Shown: one piece after another, positions 8,721 through 18,685 of the stretch
Position numbering within the stretch: the first letter of the stretch is position 1
How the letters are laid out: each line of letters begins with the position of its first letter
Origin: Zafaria cholistanensis
GTDB lineage: Bacteria > Actinomycetota > Actinomycetes > Actinomycetales > Micrococcaceae
NCBI RefSeq assembly: GCF_008580665.1
Contig: NZ_BKDJ01000011.1
Coordinates: 32,386-96,385, forward strand
Direction: 5' to 3'
Length of the DNA: 64,000 nucleotides
Program-made: the position numbers and the translations under genes
The notes under the pieces: model-generated
Told to the model about the DNA's origin: nothing
Databases searched by the model: none
What the model saw: only the letters and a program-made list of their open reading frames with translations

Positions 8721-8765
8721 CCCTCTTCCTTCGCTAGCCCTCTTCCTTCGCTAGCCCTCTTCCTT
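8704..8765. repeat. 17-bp tandem repeat spanning the stop codon, 3.6 units
   Basis: Unit CCCTCTTCCTTCGCTAG occurs at 8704-8720, 8721-8737 and 8738-8754, then breaks off at 8765. The first unit encodes the last residues and stop of the upstream permease. Confidence 0.9.
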
Positions 8766-8898
8766 GGCCAGTCCCGTTCCTTCCCCAGTCTTGGCGGCGG
8801 CACGGCCCGACGGGCGGGGGACCCGCGGCGAGCGAAGGCAGACGGGGGAGCCCGGCAGGCGCTAGGGTGTGGGAAAACCGACTCCAGGAGGCACCCCC

Positions 8899-9258
8899 AT
8901 GATCGGAAAATGGCAAGCGGTGGTCATCGACTGCGAGGACACCGACCAGTTGGCCACGTTCTACGAGCAGCTGCTGGGTATGGTGCGGGTCCAGCATGAC
9001 GACGACGGGTGGATCACGATCGGCGACGCACCCGACCGTCCGGCGATCGCCTTCCAGCGCGTGGACCCCTACGTCGCCCCGGAGTGGCCCGGGCACCTGC
9101 ACCCGGCCCAGGCCCACCTGGACATCAGGGTCGAGGATCTGGATCTCGCGGAGGAACAGGTCCTTCGGCTGGGCGCCGTGTCGATGAATTCCGGCGGCCG
9201 CAACCACCGTGTCTACCTGGACCCGCAAAAGCATCCTTTCTGCCTGGTGGCGTGGTGA
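8899..9258 (+). CDS. VOC (glyoxalase/bleomycin resistance) family protein
   Basis: A 119-residue single-domain VOC protein. The beta-alpha-beta-beta-beta start (WQAVVIDCEDTDQLATFYEQLLGM), the central PAIAFQRVDPY and the final strand VYLDPQKHPFCLVAW match the family; His and Glu positions for a metal are partly present (AQAHLDI). The substrate cannot be deduced. The ATG at 8899 follows AGGAGG. It stands alone between the exporter operon and a membrane protein. Confidence 0.88.
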   Translation: MIGKWQAVVIDCEDTDQLATFYEQLLGMVRVQHDDDGWITIGDAPDRPAIAFQRVDPYVAPEWPGHLHPAQAHLDIRVEDLDLAEEQVLRLGAVSMNSGGRNHRVYLDPQKHPFCLVAW

Positions 9259-9395
9259 CCGGTGGCGTGGTGGCCGGTGTCGTGAACGGCGGCACAGCGG
9301 CGGACCGGCACCGGCGGCAGCCGGCCATACCGCGGCCTGTTCGCCGCCGGTTGAACCGGTACGGGGCAGTCCGTGCGGTTTGAGAGAATGGAGCC

Positions 9396-9923
9396 ATGCA
9401 ATCTCTCGGCAGCAACCCCGGCACGCCGTCCAACGGTGCCCCGGGCAAATCGCTCACCCTTTCCGCGAGCACCCTCTCCCTGGCCGTCATGGTCACGGTG
9501 TTCCTCGTCGCCGTGGTGTTCGCGGCCAACCAGAACGATGTAATCGGCTGGTTCGTCGTCATCATTTCGCTGGGGTGGCTGCTGCTGTCCGCGTTCCTGG
9601 TGTTTGGCCTGCGCCGCGGCGCCAAGGCCGTCGGCAAGCAGCTGCAGCAGGCAACGGTGGGCCTGGCGGCCAGGGGTGATTCCTCCGCACCGGTGGTCGT
9701 CAACGAAGCCACCAGCGCCCGGGACCTGAAGCTGGACCACTCTTTCAAGATCGTCCTGGTCCAGGCCGGGGTCATCAAGGAGTACCTGCCGCAGGAGGGT
9801 GCCGAGGCACGCGAGATGGTGGCGCGCGCCCTTGAGACCATCGAGATCACCGCCTCCAACGCCCGCGACCTGATGAAGCCCTCCGGCGGAGCCAAGCCGA
9901 TGTCCGGCGAAATCATCGACTAG
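9396..9923 (+). CDS. Conserved two-helix membrane protein of unknown function
   Basis: A 175-residue protein with two transmembrane helices (about residues 27-46 and 50-70) followed by a basic turn LRRGAKAVGKQL and a soluble domain with KIVLVQAGVIKEYLPQ and ALETIEITASNARDLMKP. I do not recognise a named family; its position before xthA-trpS suggests a conserved actinobacterial hypothetical. A GGAG lies just before the ATG at 9396. Confidence 0.75.
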   Translation: MQSLGSNPGTPSNGAPGKSLTLSASTLSLAVMVTVFLVAVVFAANQNDVIGWFVVIISLGWLLLSAFLVFGLRRGAKAVGKQLQQATVGLAARGDSSAPVVVNEATSARDLKLDHSFKIVLVQAGVIKEYLPQEGAEAREMVARALETIEITASNARDLMKPSGGAKPMSGEIID

Positions 9924-9947
9924 CGCGGGGTCTGTAAGGTGGATGGG

Positions 9948-10826
9948 GTGAGTGCCGCAGTGGAAACCAATGAATTGGCCGTTGCCCTGGATGCCGCTGT
10001 CAGCGGCACCGGAGCCAAGAACGCCGGTGCGCTGCGCGTGGCCAGCGTCAACGTGAACGGAATCCGCGCCGCCTACAAGCGCGGCATGGCCGAGTGGCTG
10101 GCCGGGCGGGACGTGGACATCCTGTGCCTGCAGGAGGTCCGCGCACCCGACGCGGTCCTGCGCGAACTGCTGGGCGAGGGCTGGCACGTGCTGCACGCCG
10201 AGGCGGAGGCCAAGGGCCGCGCCGGGGTCGCCATCGCCTCGCGCGTCGAACCGGTGGCCACCCGCGAGCACATCGGCGACGATTACTTCACCACCTCAGG
10301 CCGCTGGGTGGAGGCCGACTTCCTGGTCGACGGTGGCAGCATCCTCTCGGTGGCGAGCGCCTACGTGCACTCGGGCGAGGTGGATACGCCCAAGCAGGTG
10401 GACAAGTACCGTTTCCTCGACGTCGTTTCCGAGCGACTGCCCAAGCTCCGCGTCGAGAAAGACCACGTCCTGGTGGTCGGGGACCTGAACGTCGGCCACA
10501 CCACCCGCGACATCAAGAACTGGAAGGGCAACGTCAAGCGCGCCGGCTTCCTGCCCGAGGAGCGGGCCTACTTCGACCGCTTCTTCGGCGAGGAGATTGG
10601 CTTCAAGGACGTGGCCCGCGAACTGGCCGGCGACGTCGACGGCCCCTACACCTGGTGGTCCTGGCGCGGACAGGCGTTCGACAACGACGCCGGCTGGCGC
10701 ATCGACTACCACATGGCCACCCCCGAGCTTGCCCGGCGGGCGGGCAACGCGGTCGTGGACCGCGCGGCGACCTACGACGCGCGCTTCTCCGACCACGCCC
10801 CGATCGTCGTCGACTACCAGTTCTAG
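9948..10826 (+). CDS. xthA: Exodeoxyribonuclease III
   Basis: An Mg2+-dependent endonuclease/exonuclease/phosphatase-fold enzyme that cleaves AP sites in DNA base-excision repair. Visible motifs: VASVNVNGIRAA, catalytic LCLQEVR (Glu ligand), VGDLNVGHT (Asp/Asn), and the terminal SDHAPIVVDY (Asp-His). The GTG at 9948 has AAGGTGGA four bases upstream; a GTG at 9939 is possible. Length is typical. It ends nine bases before trpS, so the two are probably co-transcribed. Confidence 0.93.
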   Translation: MSAAVETNELAVALDAAVSGTGAKNAGALRVASVNVNGIRAAYKRGMAEWLAGRDVDILCLQEVRAPDAVLRELLGEGWHVLHAEAEAKGRAGVAIASRVEPVATREHIGDDYFTTSGRWVEADFLVDGGSILSVASAYVHSGEVDTPKQVDKYRFLDVVSERLPKLRVEKDHVLVVGDLNVGHTTRDIKNWKGNVKRAGFLPEERAYFDRFFGEEIGFKDVARELAGDVDGPYTWWSWRGQAFDNDAGWRIDYHMATPELARRAGNAVVDRAATYDARFSDHAPIVVDYQF

Positions 10827-11939
<1,113 letters not shown>

Positions 11940-11942
11940 GGC

Positions 11943-12521
11943 ATGCGCCGCACGGGCGAGGTGCCTGTGGCCCCGGGAGAGTCCTCCGGGGGCCCGGAAG
12001 AGCGCCTCGGGATCGTGATCCCGGTTCCCGAGCCGCTGTCGGGGGAACTGGGACGGGCCCGGGCGTCCTACAACGACCCGCTGGCCGCCGTGGTGCCCGC
12101 GCACATTACCCTGGTCACCGGCGGCTCCACGCATGACCTGGAGGGGGCGACCGCGCACGTGCGCGCGGTCGCGGCCGCCACCGACCCGTTCACCGTGCGC
12201 CTGCACGGGACCGGGACCTTCCGCCCGGTCTCGCCGGTCGTCTACCTGGCGCTGGCCGAGGGCGCGGACGCCTGCGCCCGGCTGCACCGCCGCCTGCTCG
12301 ACGGGCCGCTCGAGGCCGAACGCACCTTCGACTACCACCCGCACGTGACGCTGGCGCAGGAGGTGGCCGAGGCCTGCCTGGACCGGGCGATGGCGGAGAT
12401 GGCCGGTTTCACGGCCGAGTTCAGGGTGGCCACGATTGGACTCTTCCAGGCCGACGCCGCCGGCCTTTGGGCCCTGCGCGAGGAGCTGCCCCTTGGCCGC
12501 CCCGTCGAGGCCCCGCACTAG
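11943..12521 (+). CDS. 2'-5' RNA ligase / 2H phosphoesterase family protein
   Basis: A 192-residue 2H-superfamily protein with the two diagnostic HxT motifs, HITLVTGG and HVTLAQE. These His residues form the active site of cyclic phosphodiesterases and 2'-5' ligases acting on RNA ends or cyclic nucleotides. The substrate is unknown. It starts four bases after trpS and overlaps the likely start of the following membrane protein gene, so it belongs to the xthA-trpS unit. Confidence 0.88.
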   Translation: MRRTGEVPVAPGESSGGPEERLGIVIPVPEPLSGELGRARASYNDPLAAVVPAHITLVTGGSTHDLEGATAHVRAVAAATDPFTVRLHGTGTFRPVSPVVYLALAEGADACARLHRRLLDGPLEAERTFDYHPHVTLAQEVAEACLDRAMAEMAGFTAEFRVATIGLFQADAAGLWALREELPLGRPVEAPH

Positions 12522-13629
12522 TGCCGCGGCGCCGGTGCGTGTCCGGGCCGGCGCCGGCGTCCACCACCTGCAGCCCCCGGCGGATCCGCTGGACCTGGAC
12601 GCGCTGCGCTCCGCCGCCCTGCGCCGGCGGGCCATGTACGGCGCTGCCCGCCGCCGCGGCGACGGCCGGCTCAAAGTGGCCGTCGCGGGGCTCCAGTGGC
12701 TGGGGGCCCAGGCCGCGGCTGCCCGTCCGCTGCGCACGTGGAACCTGTACACCGCGCGCCGCGGGCCGTTGATGGCCGCCGGCAACGCCTACAACATGTT
12801 CTTCTCCATCGCCGCGGCGGCCGTGGTGGGGTTCTCCATCCTGGGGCTGGTCCTGAGCGGCAACCCGCAGTGGCAGGAGGCGGTGGTGAGGACGGTTGCG
12901 CGCGCCGTCCCAGGCCTCATCGACACCGGCGGGGGTGGCCTGGCGCGGCCGGCGCAGCTGTTCAGCGCCAGGAGCTTCGGCTGGGCGCTGGCCATTTCCA
13001 CGGCCACGCTGGCCTTCACCTCGCTGCACTGGATCTCCAGCGTGCGGCAGGGCGTGCGCGGGATCTTCGGGCTGGAGCTGGAGCGCATCAATCCGCTGGT
13101 GAAGCTCGCCCGCGACCTCGGCCTGCTGGTCCTGGCCGGCTTGGCCTTGTTGCTCACCACCGCCTTGGGCGCGCTCACCGGCGCAGCCCTGGACCTGGTG
13201 ATTGGGTGGCTGCGGCTCGATGCCGCCCTGGTGGCGCCGCTGGCCCGCATCGCGGGCCTGGGCCTGATGCTGGCGCTGGACATGATGCTGGCGGTTGGGC
13301 TGTTCCGCTTCGCCTCGGCCATCTCAATGCCGCGCCGCGCGATGCTGCAGGCCGCCCTGCTGGCAGGCCTGGGCGCGACGGTGCTGCGCTACTTCTCCTC
13401 GCTGCTGCTTGGAACGGTCGGGAACAACCCGCTGCTGGCACCCTTCGCCGTGGTTTTGGGCCTTTTCGTGTGGTTCAACCTGCTGAGCCAGATCTACCTG
13501 CTGGCGGCCGCCTGGGGCGCCGTGGCCGCGGCGGACGCCCGGGCCCGCGCCGCGGCGGAGGAGGGCCTGGACGGGCTCAGCCTGCGGCGCCGGGCCGGGC
13601 TGCTCAGGCCCTCCCGCAGGCGCGGTTAA
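12493..13629 (+). CDS. YihY/BrkB-family inner membrane protein
   Basis: A protein of about 378 residues with six transmembrane helices and YihY/UPF0761 features: the pre-helix segment LMAAGNAYNMFFSIAAAAVVGF, LHWISSVRQGVRGIFGLE, and late YFSSLLLGTVGNNPLLAPFAVVLG. Once named ribonuclease BN, these are now regarded as membrane proteins of unknown, possibly transporter, role. The start is uncertain: the TTG at 12493 has GAGGAG about nine bases upstream and overlaps the previous gene; a GTG at 12535 or an ATG at 12436 is also in frame. A terminator follows. Confidence 0.88.
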   Translation: MAAPSRPRTSAAAPVRVRAGAGVHHLQPPADPLDLDALRSAALRRRAMYGAARRRGDGRLKVAVAGLQWLGAQAAAARPLRTWNLYTARRGPLMAAGNAYNMFFSIAAAAVVGFSILGLVLSGNPQWQEAVVRTVARAVPGLIDTGGGGLARPAQLFSARSFGWALAISTATLAFTSLHWISSVRQGVRGIFGLELERINPLVKLARDLGLLVLAGLALLLTTALGALTGAALDLVIGWLRLDAALVAPLARIAGLGLMLALDMMLAVGLFRFASAISMPRRAMLQAALLAGLGATVLRYFSSLLLGTVGNNPLLAPFAVVLGLFVWFNLLSQIYLLAAAWGAVAAADARARAAAEEGLDGLSLRRRAGLLRPSRRRG

Positions 13630-13647
13630 TGACGCGCCGTTAACGCG

Positions 13648-13685
13648 GCGAAGGCGCCGCTCCCGCAGGGGAGCGGCGCCTTCGC
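13648..13685. terminator. Bidirectional hairpin between YihY gene and sdhB
   Basis: A perfect 17-bp stem (13648-13664 with 13669-13685) and 4-base loop between convergent genes. Confidence 0.8.
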
Positions 13686-13698
13686 GCGAGCCGGTCGG

Positions 13699-14481
13699 CT
13701 ACAGGGAGCGGGCCAGGATGGCCTGCTTGACCTCGGCGATCGCCTTCGTGACCTGGATGCCGCGCGGGCAGGCCTCGGAGCAGTTGAAGGTGGTGCGGCA
13801 GCGCCACACGCCCTCCTTGTCGTTGAGGATCTCCAGGCGCATGTCCCCGGCCTCGTCGCGGGAGTCGAAGATGAAGCGGTGCGCGTTCACGATCGCCGCC
13901 GGGCCGAAGTACTGGCCGTCGGTCCAGAACACCGGGCAGGAGGAGGTGCATGCGGCACAGAGGATGCACTTGGTGGTGTCGTCGAAGCGTTCGCGGTCCT
14001 CGACGGACTGGTAGCGCTCCTTGGACGGCTCGTGGCCCTTGGCGACCAGGAACGGCATGACCTCGCGGTAGGACTGGAAGAACGGCTCCATGTCCACGAT
14101 CAGGTCCTTCTCGACCGGCAGGCCCTTGATGGCCTCGACGGTGATCGGCTTGCTCGTGTCCAGGTCCTTCAGCAGGGTCTTGCAGGCCAGGCGGTTGCGG
14201 CCGTTGATGCGCATGGCATCGGAGCCGCAGACGCCGTGGGCGCAGGACCGGCGGAAGGACAGCGAGCCGTCATGCTCCCACTTGACCTTGTGCAGCGCGT
14301 CCAGAATACGGTCCGTGCCGTACATGGTCAGCTTGAAGTCCTCCCACGAGGCCTCCTCGGAGACCTCGGGGTCGTAGCGGCGCACGCGCAGGGTGATGTC
14401 GAACTTGGGGATCTCCCCGCCGCCGCCCACGCCCGGGGCGAGCTTGACGACAGATGCTGGTTCCGGAAGTTCCGTGCTCAT
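13699..14481 (-). CDS. sdhB: Succinate dehydrogenase iron-sulfur subunit
   Basis: A 260-residue SdhB carrying electrons from FAD to quinone. The [2Fe-2S] site is SCAHGVCGSDAM with the later Cys in RLACKTL; the ferredoxin-like half has CILCAACTSSCP and CRTTFNCSEACPRGI for the [4Fe-4S] and [3Fe-4S] clusters. The start codon overlaps the sdhA stop by one base. It is last in the order sdhC-sdhD-sdhA-sdhB on the minus strand. Confidence 0.97.
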   Translation of the reverse strand: MSTELPEPASVVKLAPGVGGGGEIPKFDITLRVRRYDPEVSEEASWEDFKLTMYGTDRILDALHKVKWEHDGSLSFRRSCAHGVCGSDAMRINGRNRLACKTLLKDLDTSKPITVEAIKGLPVEKDLIVDMEPFFQSYREVMPFLVAKGHEPSKERYQSVEDRERFDDTTKCILCAACTSSCPVFWTDGQYFGPAAIVNAHRFIFDSRDEAGDMRLEILNDKEGVWRCRTTFNCSEACPRGIQVTKAIAEVKQAILARSL

Positions 14482-16268
14482 TAGTACTTACGCTCCATCG
14501 GCTGGTAACGGGTAAAGACGACGGGCTTGGTCTCCAGGCGGATGCCGGAGGTGCCCTCGGAGACGGCGTCGGCGTCCTTGTAGGCCATGGAGTGCTTCAT
14601 GAAGTTCACGTCGTCGCGGTCCGGGAAGTCCTCGCGGTAGTGCCCGCCGCGGGATTCCTTGCGGTGCATGGCCGTGGTGGTCATGACCTCGGCCATGTCC
14701 AGCAGGAAGCCCAGTTCAACGGCCTCGAGCAGGTCCAGGTTGAAGCGCTTGCCCTTGTCCTGGATGGCCACGTTCTTGTAGCGCCCGCGCAGGGACTTGA
14801 TGACGTCCAGCGCCTCCTGCAGGGACTCGGCGGTGCGGAACACCTGGACGTTGGCGTCCATGGTGTCCTGGAGCTCCTTGCGCAGCACGGCGACGCGCTC
14901 GGTACCGTTGGCGTTGCGCAGGTCCTCCAGCAGCGTGGTGGTGAACGCCTCCGGCTCCTCCGGCAGGGCGACGAACTCGGCGTCGCGGGCGTACTTGGCA
15001 GCGGCCAGGCCGGCCCGCTTGCCGAACACGTTGATGTCCAGCAGCGAGTTGGTGCCGAGGCGGTTGGAGCCGTGCACGGACACGCACGCCACCTCGCCGG
15101 CGGCGAACAGGCCCGGGATCACGGTGTCGTTGTCCTGCAGGACCTGCGCCTCGACGTTGGTCGGGATGCCGCCCATGGCGTAGTGCGCGGTCGGGTAGAC
15201 CGGCACCGGCTCGGTGAACGGCTCCACGCCCAGGTAGGTGCGGGCGAACTCCGTGATGTCCGGCAGCTTGGACTCGATGTGCTCCGGCTCCAGGTGGGTG
15301 AGGTCCAGGAGGACGTAGTCCTTGTTCGGGCCGCAGCCGCGGCCCTCGCGGACCTCGTTGGCCATGGAACGGGCCACGATGTCGCGCGGGGCCAGGTCCT
15401 TGATGGTGGGCGCGTAGCGCTCCATGAAGCGCTCGCCCTCGGAGTTGCGCAGGATTGCGCCCTCGCCGCGGGCGCCCTCGGTGAGGAGGATGCCCAGGCC
15501 GGCCAGGCCGGTCGGGTGGAACTGGAAGAACTCCATGTCCTCCAGCGGGATGCCGCGGCGGAACGCGATGCCCATGCCGTCGCCGGTCAGGGTGTGGGCG
15601 TTGGAGGTGGTCTTGAAGACCTTGCCGGCGCCGCCGGAGGCGAAGACGACGGACTTGGCCTGGAACACGTGCAGTTCGCCGCTGGCCAGGTCGTAGGAGA
15701 CGACGCCGGCAACGCGCTTCTGCTTGTAGGGGGTGCCGTCGGCGCGGACCGCGTCCTCCTCGACGAGGAGCAGATCGAGCACGTAGTACTCGTTGTAGAA
15801 CTCGACGTTGTGCTTGACGCAGTTTTGGTACAGCGTCTGCAGGATCATGTGGCCGGTGCGGTCGGCGGCGTAGCATGCCCGGCGGACCGGGGCCTTGCCG
15901 TGGTCGCGGGTGTGGCCGCCGAAGCGGCGCTGGTCGATCTTGCCCTCGGGGGTGCGGTTGAAGGGCAGGCCCATCTTCTCCAGGTCGAGGACCGCGTCGA
16001 TGGCCTCCTTGGCCATGACCTCGGCCGCGTCCTGGTCAACCAGGTAGTCGCCACCCTTGATGGTGTCGAAGGTGTGCCACTCCCAGTTGTCTTCCTCGAC
16101 GTTGGCCAGGGCGGCGCACATGCCGCCCTGCGCCGCACCCGTGTGCGAACGGGTCGGGTAAAGCTTGGTGAGTACCGCCGTGCGCGCGCGCTGGCCGGAC
16201 TCGATGGCGGCGCGCATGCCGGCGCCGCCTGCGCCGACGATGACGACGTCGTACTTATGTACCTGCAT
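14481..16268 (-). CDS. sdhA: Succinate dehydrogenase flavoprotein subunit
   Basis: A 595-residue catalytic subunit oxidising succinate to fumarate. The N-terminal Rossmann motif is [14 protein letters not shown]; the covalent FAD attachment segment is [11 protein letters not shown]; the active-site segment HPTGLAG and the His/Arg loop [17 protein letters not shown] are present. The length is typical of actinobacterial SdhA. The gene lies 55 bases after sdhD. Confidence 0.97.
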   Translation of the reverse strand: MQVHKYDVVIVGAGGAGMRAAIESGQRARTAVLTKLYPTRSHTGAAQGGMCAALANVEEDNWEWHTFDTIKGGDYLVDQDAAEVMAKEAIDAVLDLEKMGLPFNRTPEGKIDQRRFGGHTRDHGKAPVRRACYAADRTGHMILQTLYQNCVKHNVEFYNEYYVLDLLLVEEDAVRADGTPYKQKRVAGVVSYDLASGELHVFQAKSVVFASGGAGKVFKTTSNAHTLTGDGMGIAFRRGIPLEDMEFFQFHPTGLAGLGILLTEGARGEGAILRNSEGERFMERYAPTIKDLAPRDIVARSMANEVREGRGCGPNKDYVLLDLTHLEPEHIESKLPDITEFARTYLGVEPFTEPVPVYPTAHYAMGGIPTNVEAQVLQDNDTVIPGLFAAGEVACVSVHGSNRLGTNSLLDINVFGKRAGLAAAKYARDAEFVALPEEPEAFTTTLLEDLRNANGTERVAVLRKELQDTMDANVQVFRTAESLQEALDVIKSLRGRYKNVAIQDKGKRFNLDLLEAVELGFLLDMAEVMTTTAMHRKESRGGHYREDFPDRDDVNFMKHSMAYKDADAVSEGTSGIRLETKPVVFTRYQPMERKY

Positions 16269-16323
16269 ACCGGATGCTCTCTCTAATCTTTCGAATTCTC
16301 AGTAACGGCGAACGGCGCCGGGA

Positions 16324-16773
16324 CTAGTTGCAGACCTCGAGGGTGGACCCCGGGATGCATGGATCGAAGGTGAAGATGACCAGGGTGCCCAGGATGATGA
16401 TCACGGCCGTGCAGATGTACAGCACGGTCTTGAGCCACATGCGGGTCCGCGTCTTCTCCGCGTAGTCGTTGATGATGGTGCGCAGGCCGTTGGTGCCGTG
16501 CAGCATGGCCAGCCACAACATGGCCAGGTCCCAGAACTGCCAGAACGGGTCGGCCCACTTGCCGGCGACGAAGCCGAAGTCGACGTCGTTGATGCCGCCG
16601 CCAACCAGCAGGTTGGTGATGAGGTGGCCGAAGATCAGCACCACCAGGATGACGCCGGAGAGGCGCATGAACAGCCAGGCGGACATCTCGAAGGTGCCGC
16701 CGCGGTTGCGCATGCGGTTGTACTGCGGCTCGATGCGGCCGGTGCGCGGGGCTACGAATTCCGTCGATGCCAT
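16324..16773 (-). CDS. sdhD: Succinate dehydrogenase membrane anchor subunit
   Basis: A 149-residue hydrophobic anchor with three transmembrane helices. The first contains the haem/quinone-region pattern FMRLSGVILVVLIFGHL and the second WLAMLHGTNGLRTIINDYAE. It anchors SdhAB to the membrane with SdhC. It starts three bases after the sdhC stop, indicating tight coupling. Confidence 0.93.
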   Translation of the reverse strand: MASTEFVAPRTGRIEPQYNRMRNRGGTFEMSAWLFMRLSGVILVVLIFGHLITNLLVGGGINDVDFGFVAGKWADPFWQFWDLAMLWLAMLHGTNGLRTIINDYAEKTRTRMWLKTVLYICTAVIIILGTLVIFTFDPCIPGSTLEVCN

Positions 16774-16776
16774 GGC

Positions 16777-17157
16777 TTAGTGACCTCCGAAGGCGAGGGA
16801 AAGGTGGCGGATGGCGAATCCGCCGAGGGCAAGTGCCCAGAGGATGATGACGCCCCACAGCATCTGGCGCTGGTACTTGGGACCCTGCTTCCAGAAGTCC
16901 ACGAGGATCAGGCGCAGGCCGTTGAAGGCGTGGAAGATGATCGCGGCCACCAGGCCGGTCTCGCCCAGGGCCATCAGCGGGTTCTTGTAAGTGGCGATCA
17001 CTGCGTCGTAGGCCCCGGGCGACACGCGCACCAGGGACGTGTCGAGCACGTGCACCAGAAGGAAGAAGAAAATGACGACACCGGTGATACGGTGTCCCAC
17101 CCAAGACCACATGCCTTCGCGGCCGCGGTAGAGGGTGCCTGACGAAGTCTTCGACAC
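16777..17157 (-). CDS. sdhC: Succinate dehydrogenase cytochrome b subunit
   Basis: A 126-residue membrane subunit beginning SKTSSGTLYRGREGMWSWVGHRITG, the usual actinobacterial SdhC start, with the haem-ligand helix IFFFLLVHVLDTSLV and two further helices. The GTG at 17157 is chosen because GGAGG sits eight bases upstream; the ATG at 17172 would overlap that ribosome site. It is the first gene of the sdhCDAB operon. Confidence 0.92.
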   Translation of the reverse strand: MSKTSSGTLYRGREGMWSWVGHRITGVVIFFFLLVHVLDTSLVRVSPGAYDAVIATYKNPLMALGETGLVAAIIFHAFNGLRLILVDFWKQGPKYQRQMLWGVIILWALALGGFAIRHLSLAFGGH

Positions 17158-17444
17158 TGAATTAACCTCCATGCATCGCAAGGGCGTTGTGCGGTTTCCA
17201 CACAAGAATTGACGCCGGTGCGTGAGCGTTCCTACCGCATACCCTAAACCACTATGGCGGGATGCATGCGGTCGGGATCGGCGGTGTGTGTGCAGGGTCA
17301 CTTTGATGACGCGACCGGCCCGAAAACCTTGGAATCATGCGGAATTACGCAACGCGAAAGTGGCCTAAATCGGAGCCTGGAGGAAGCCGCCCGGCCGGGG
17401 CCGCCTGGCGTCCCCGGCCGGGGACATCGGCTAGCCTTGGGCAA

Positions 17445-18557
17445 ATGAGCGAAGACATCCTGCAGCGGTTCCACGGCGTCATCCCGGCCGGTGGGGTGGG
17501 CACGCGGCTATGGCCGCTCTCCCGGGCTGCTGCCCCCAAGTTCCTCCATGACCTGACCGGTTCGGGCAGCACGCTGATCCGTGCCACCTACGACCGCCTG
17601 GCCCCGCTGACCGGGGACCGCATCATGGTGGTCACCGGGCAGGCGCACCGCACCGCGGTGCTGGCCCAGCTTCCCGAGCTGTGCGACGAAAACCTGGTCC
17701 TGGAGAGCGAGCCCAAGGATTCGGCGGCGGCGATCGGACTGGCCGCGGCGATCCTGAGCCAGCGCAACCCGGACACCATCATGGGTTCCTTCGCCGCCGA
17801 CCAGGTGATCGGCCCCGTCGAGGTCTTCCAGGAGGCCGTCCGCGAGGCCGTCGCCACCGCCGCCACCGGCAAGATCGTCACCATCGGCATCCGCCCCACG
17901 CTGCCCTCGACCGCCTTCGGTTACATCCGCCAGTCCGGCCGCCTGGACATCGACGGCGCCCCGAGCGCCATGGCGGTCGCCGAGTTCGTGGAGAAGCCCG
18001 GGGAGGACCTGGCCCGCAAGTACCTGGCCAGCGGCGACTACCTGTGGAACGCCGGCATGTTCGTTGCCCCGGTGGGCCTGATGCTGCGCCACCTGGCGGC
18101 CAGCGAGCCGGAACTCTACGTGGGCCTGATGGAGATCGCCGCGGCCTGGGACACCCCGGTCCGCGACGAGGTCATGGCACGCATCTGGCCCGACCTGCCC
18201 AAGACCGCCATTGACTACGCGGTCGCCGAACCGGCCGCGGCCGCCGGCGACGTGGCCATGATCCCGGGCGTGTTCACCTGGGACGACGTGGGCGACTTCG
18301 CGGCCATCGGACGCCTGAACCCCGCCAGCGAAAGCACCAACATCACGGTCCTGGGCGAGGGGGCGCGGGTCTATGCGGACCAGGCCTCCGGCGTCGTGGT
18401 CTCCGACACCAAGCGCGTGATCGCGCTTATCGGGATCTCCGACGTGGTGGTGGTGGACACCCCCGACGCGCTCCTGGTTACCACCAAGGACCACGCACAG
18501 TCGGTGAAGAAGGCCGTGGAGCACCTCAAGGCCGCCGGCGACGTCGACGTCCTCTAG
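17445..18557 (+). CDS. manC: Mannose-1-phosphate guanylyltransferase
   Basis: A 370-residue nucleotidyltransferase forming GDP-mannose from GTP and mannose-1-phosphate for glycan synthesis. The N-terminal motif is VIPAGGVGTRLWPLSR, with FVEKP and LWNAGMF further on, and FTWDDVGDF before a short beta-helix-like C-terminus. It lacks the isomerase domain of bifunctional ManC/AlgA, as usual in actinobacteria. The ATG at 17445 is chosen because homology begins there. It is divergent from sdhC across a 287-base gap, which must hold both promoters though I see no confident consensus. Confidence 0.93.
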   Translation: MSEDILQRFHGVIPAGGVGTRLWPLSRAAAPKFLHDLTGSGSTLIRATYDRLAPLTGDRIMVVTGQAHRTAVLAQLPELCDENLVLESEPKDSAAAIGLAAAILSQRNPDTIMGSFAADQVIGPVEVFQEAVREAVATAATGKIVTIGIRPTLPSTAFGYIRQSGRLDIDGAPSAMAVAEFVEKPGEDLARKYLASGDYLWNAGMFVAPVGLMLRHLAASEPELYVGLMEIAAAWDTPVRDEVMARIWPDLPKTAIDYAVAEPAAAAGDVAMIPGVFTWDDVGDFAAIGRLNPASESTNITVLGEGARVYADQASGVVVSDTKRVIALIGISDVVVVDTPDALLVTTKDHAQSVKKAVEHLKAAGDVDVL

Positions 18558-18600
18558 CCCGCCCATGCGCGCAGCCGCCGCCGGGGTCCCGCCCGGCGGC

Positions 18601-18628
18601 GCGCGAGGACGGACGCGCGAGGACGGAC
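18601..18628. repeat. 14-bp direct tandem repeat
   Basis: GCGCGAGGACGGAC occurs twice in tandem between manC and the amidohydrolase gene. Confidence 0.7.
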
Positions 18629-18685
18629 GCACCAGAACGGAACGGCGGCGCAGCCGGGGGCGTCAAACCCGAGTAGGGTTTTGCC

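Noticed and set aside
14454..16286. 610-codon plus-strand frame opposite sdhA
   Set aside because: Antisense shadow; sdhA fits its family throughout.
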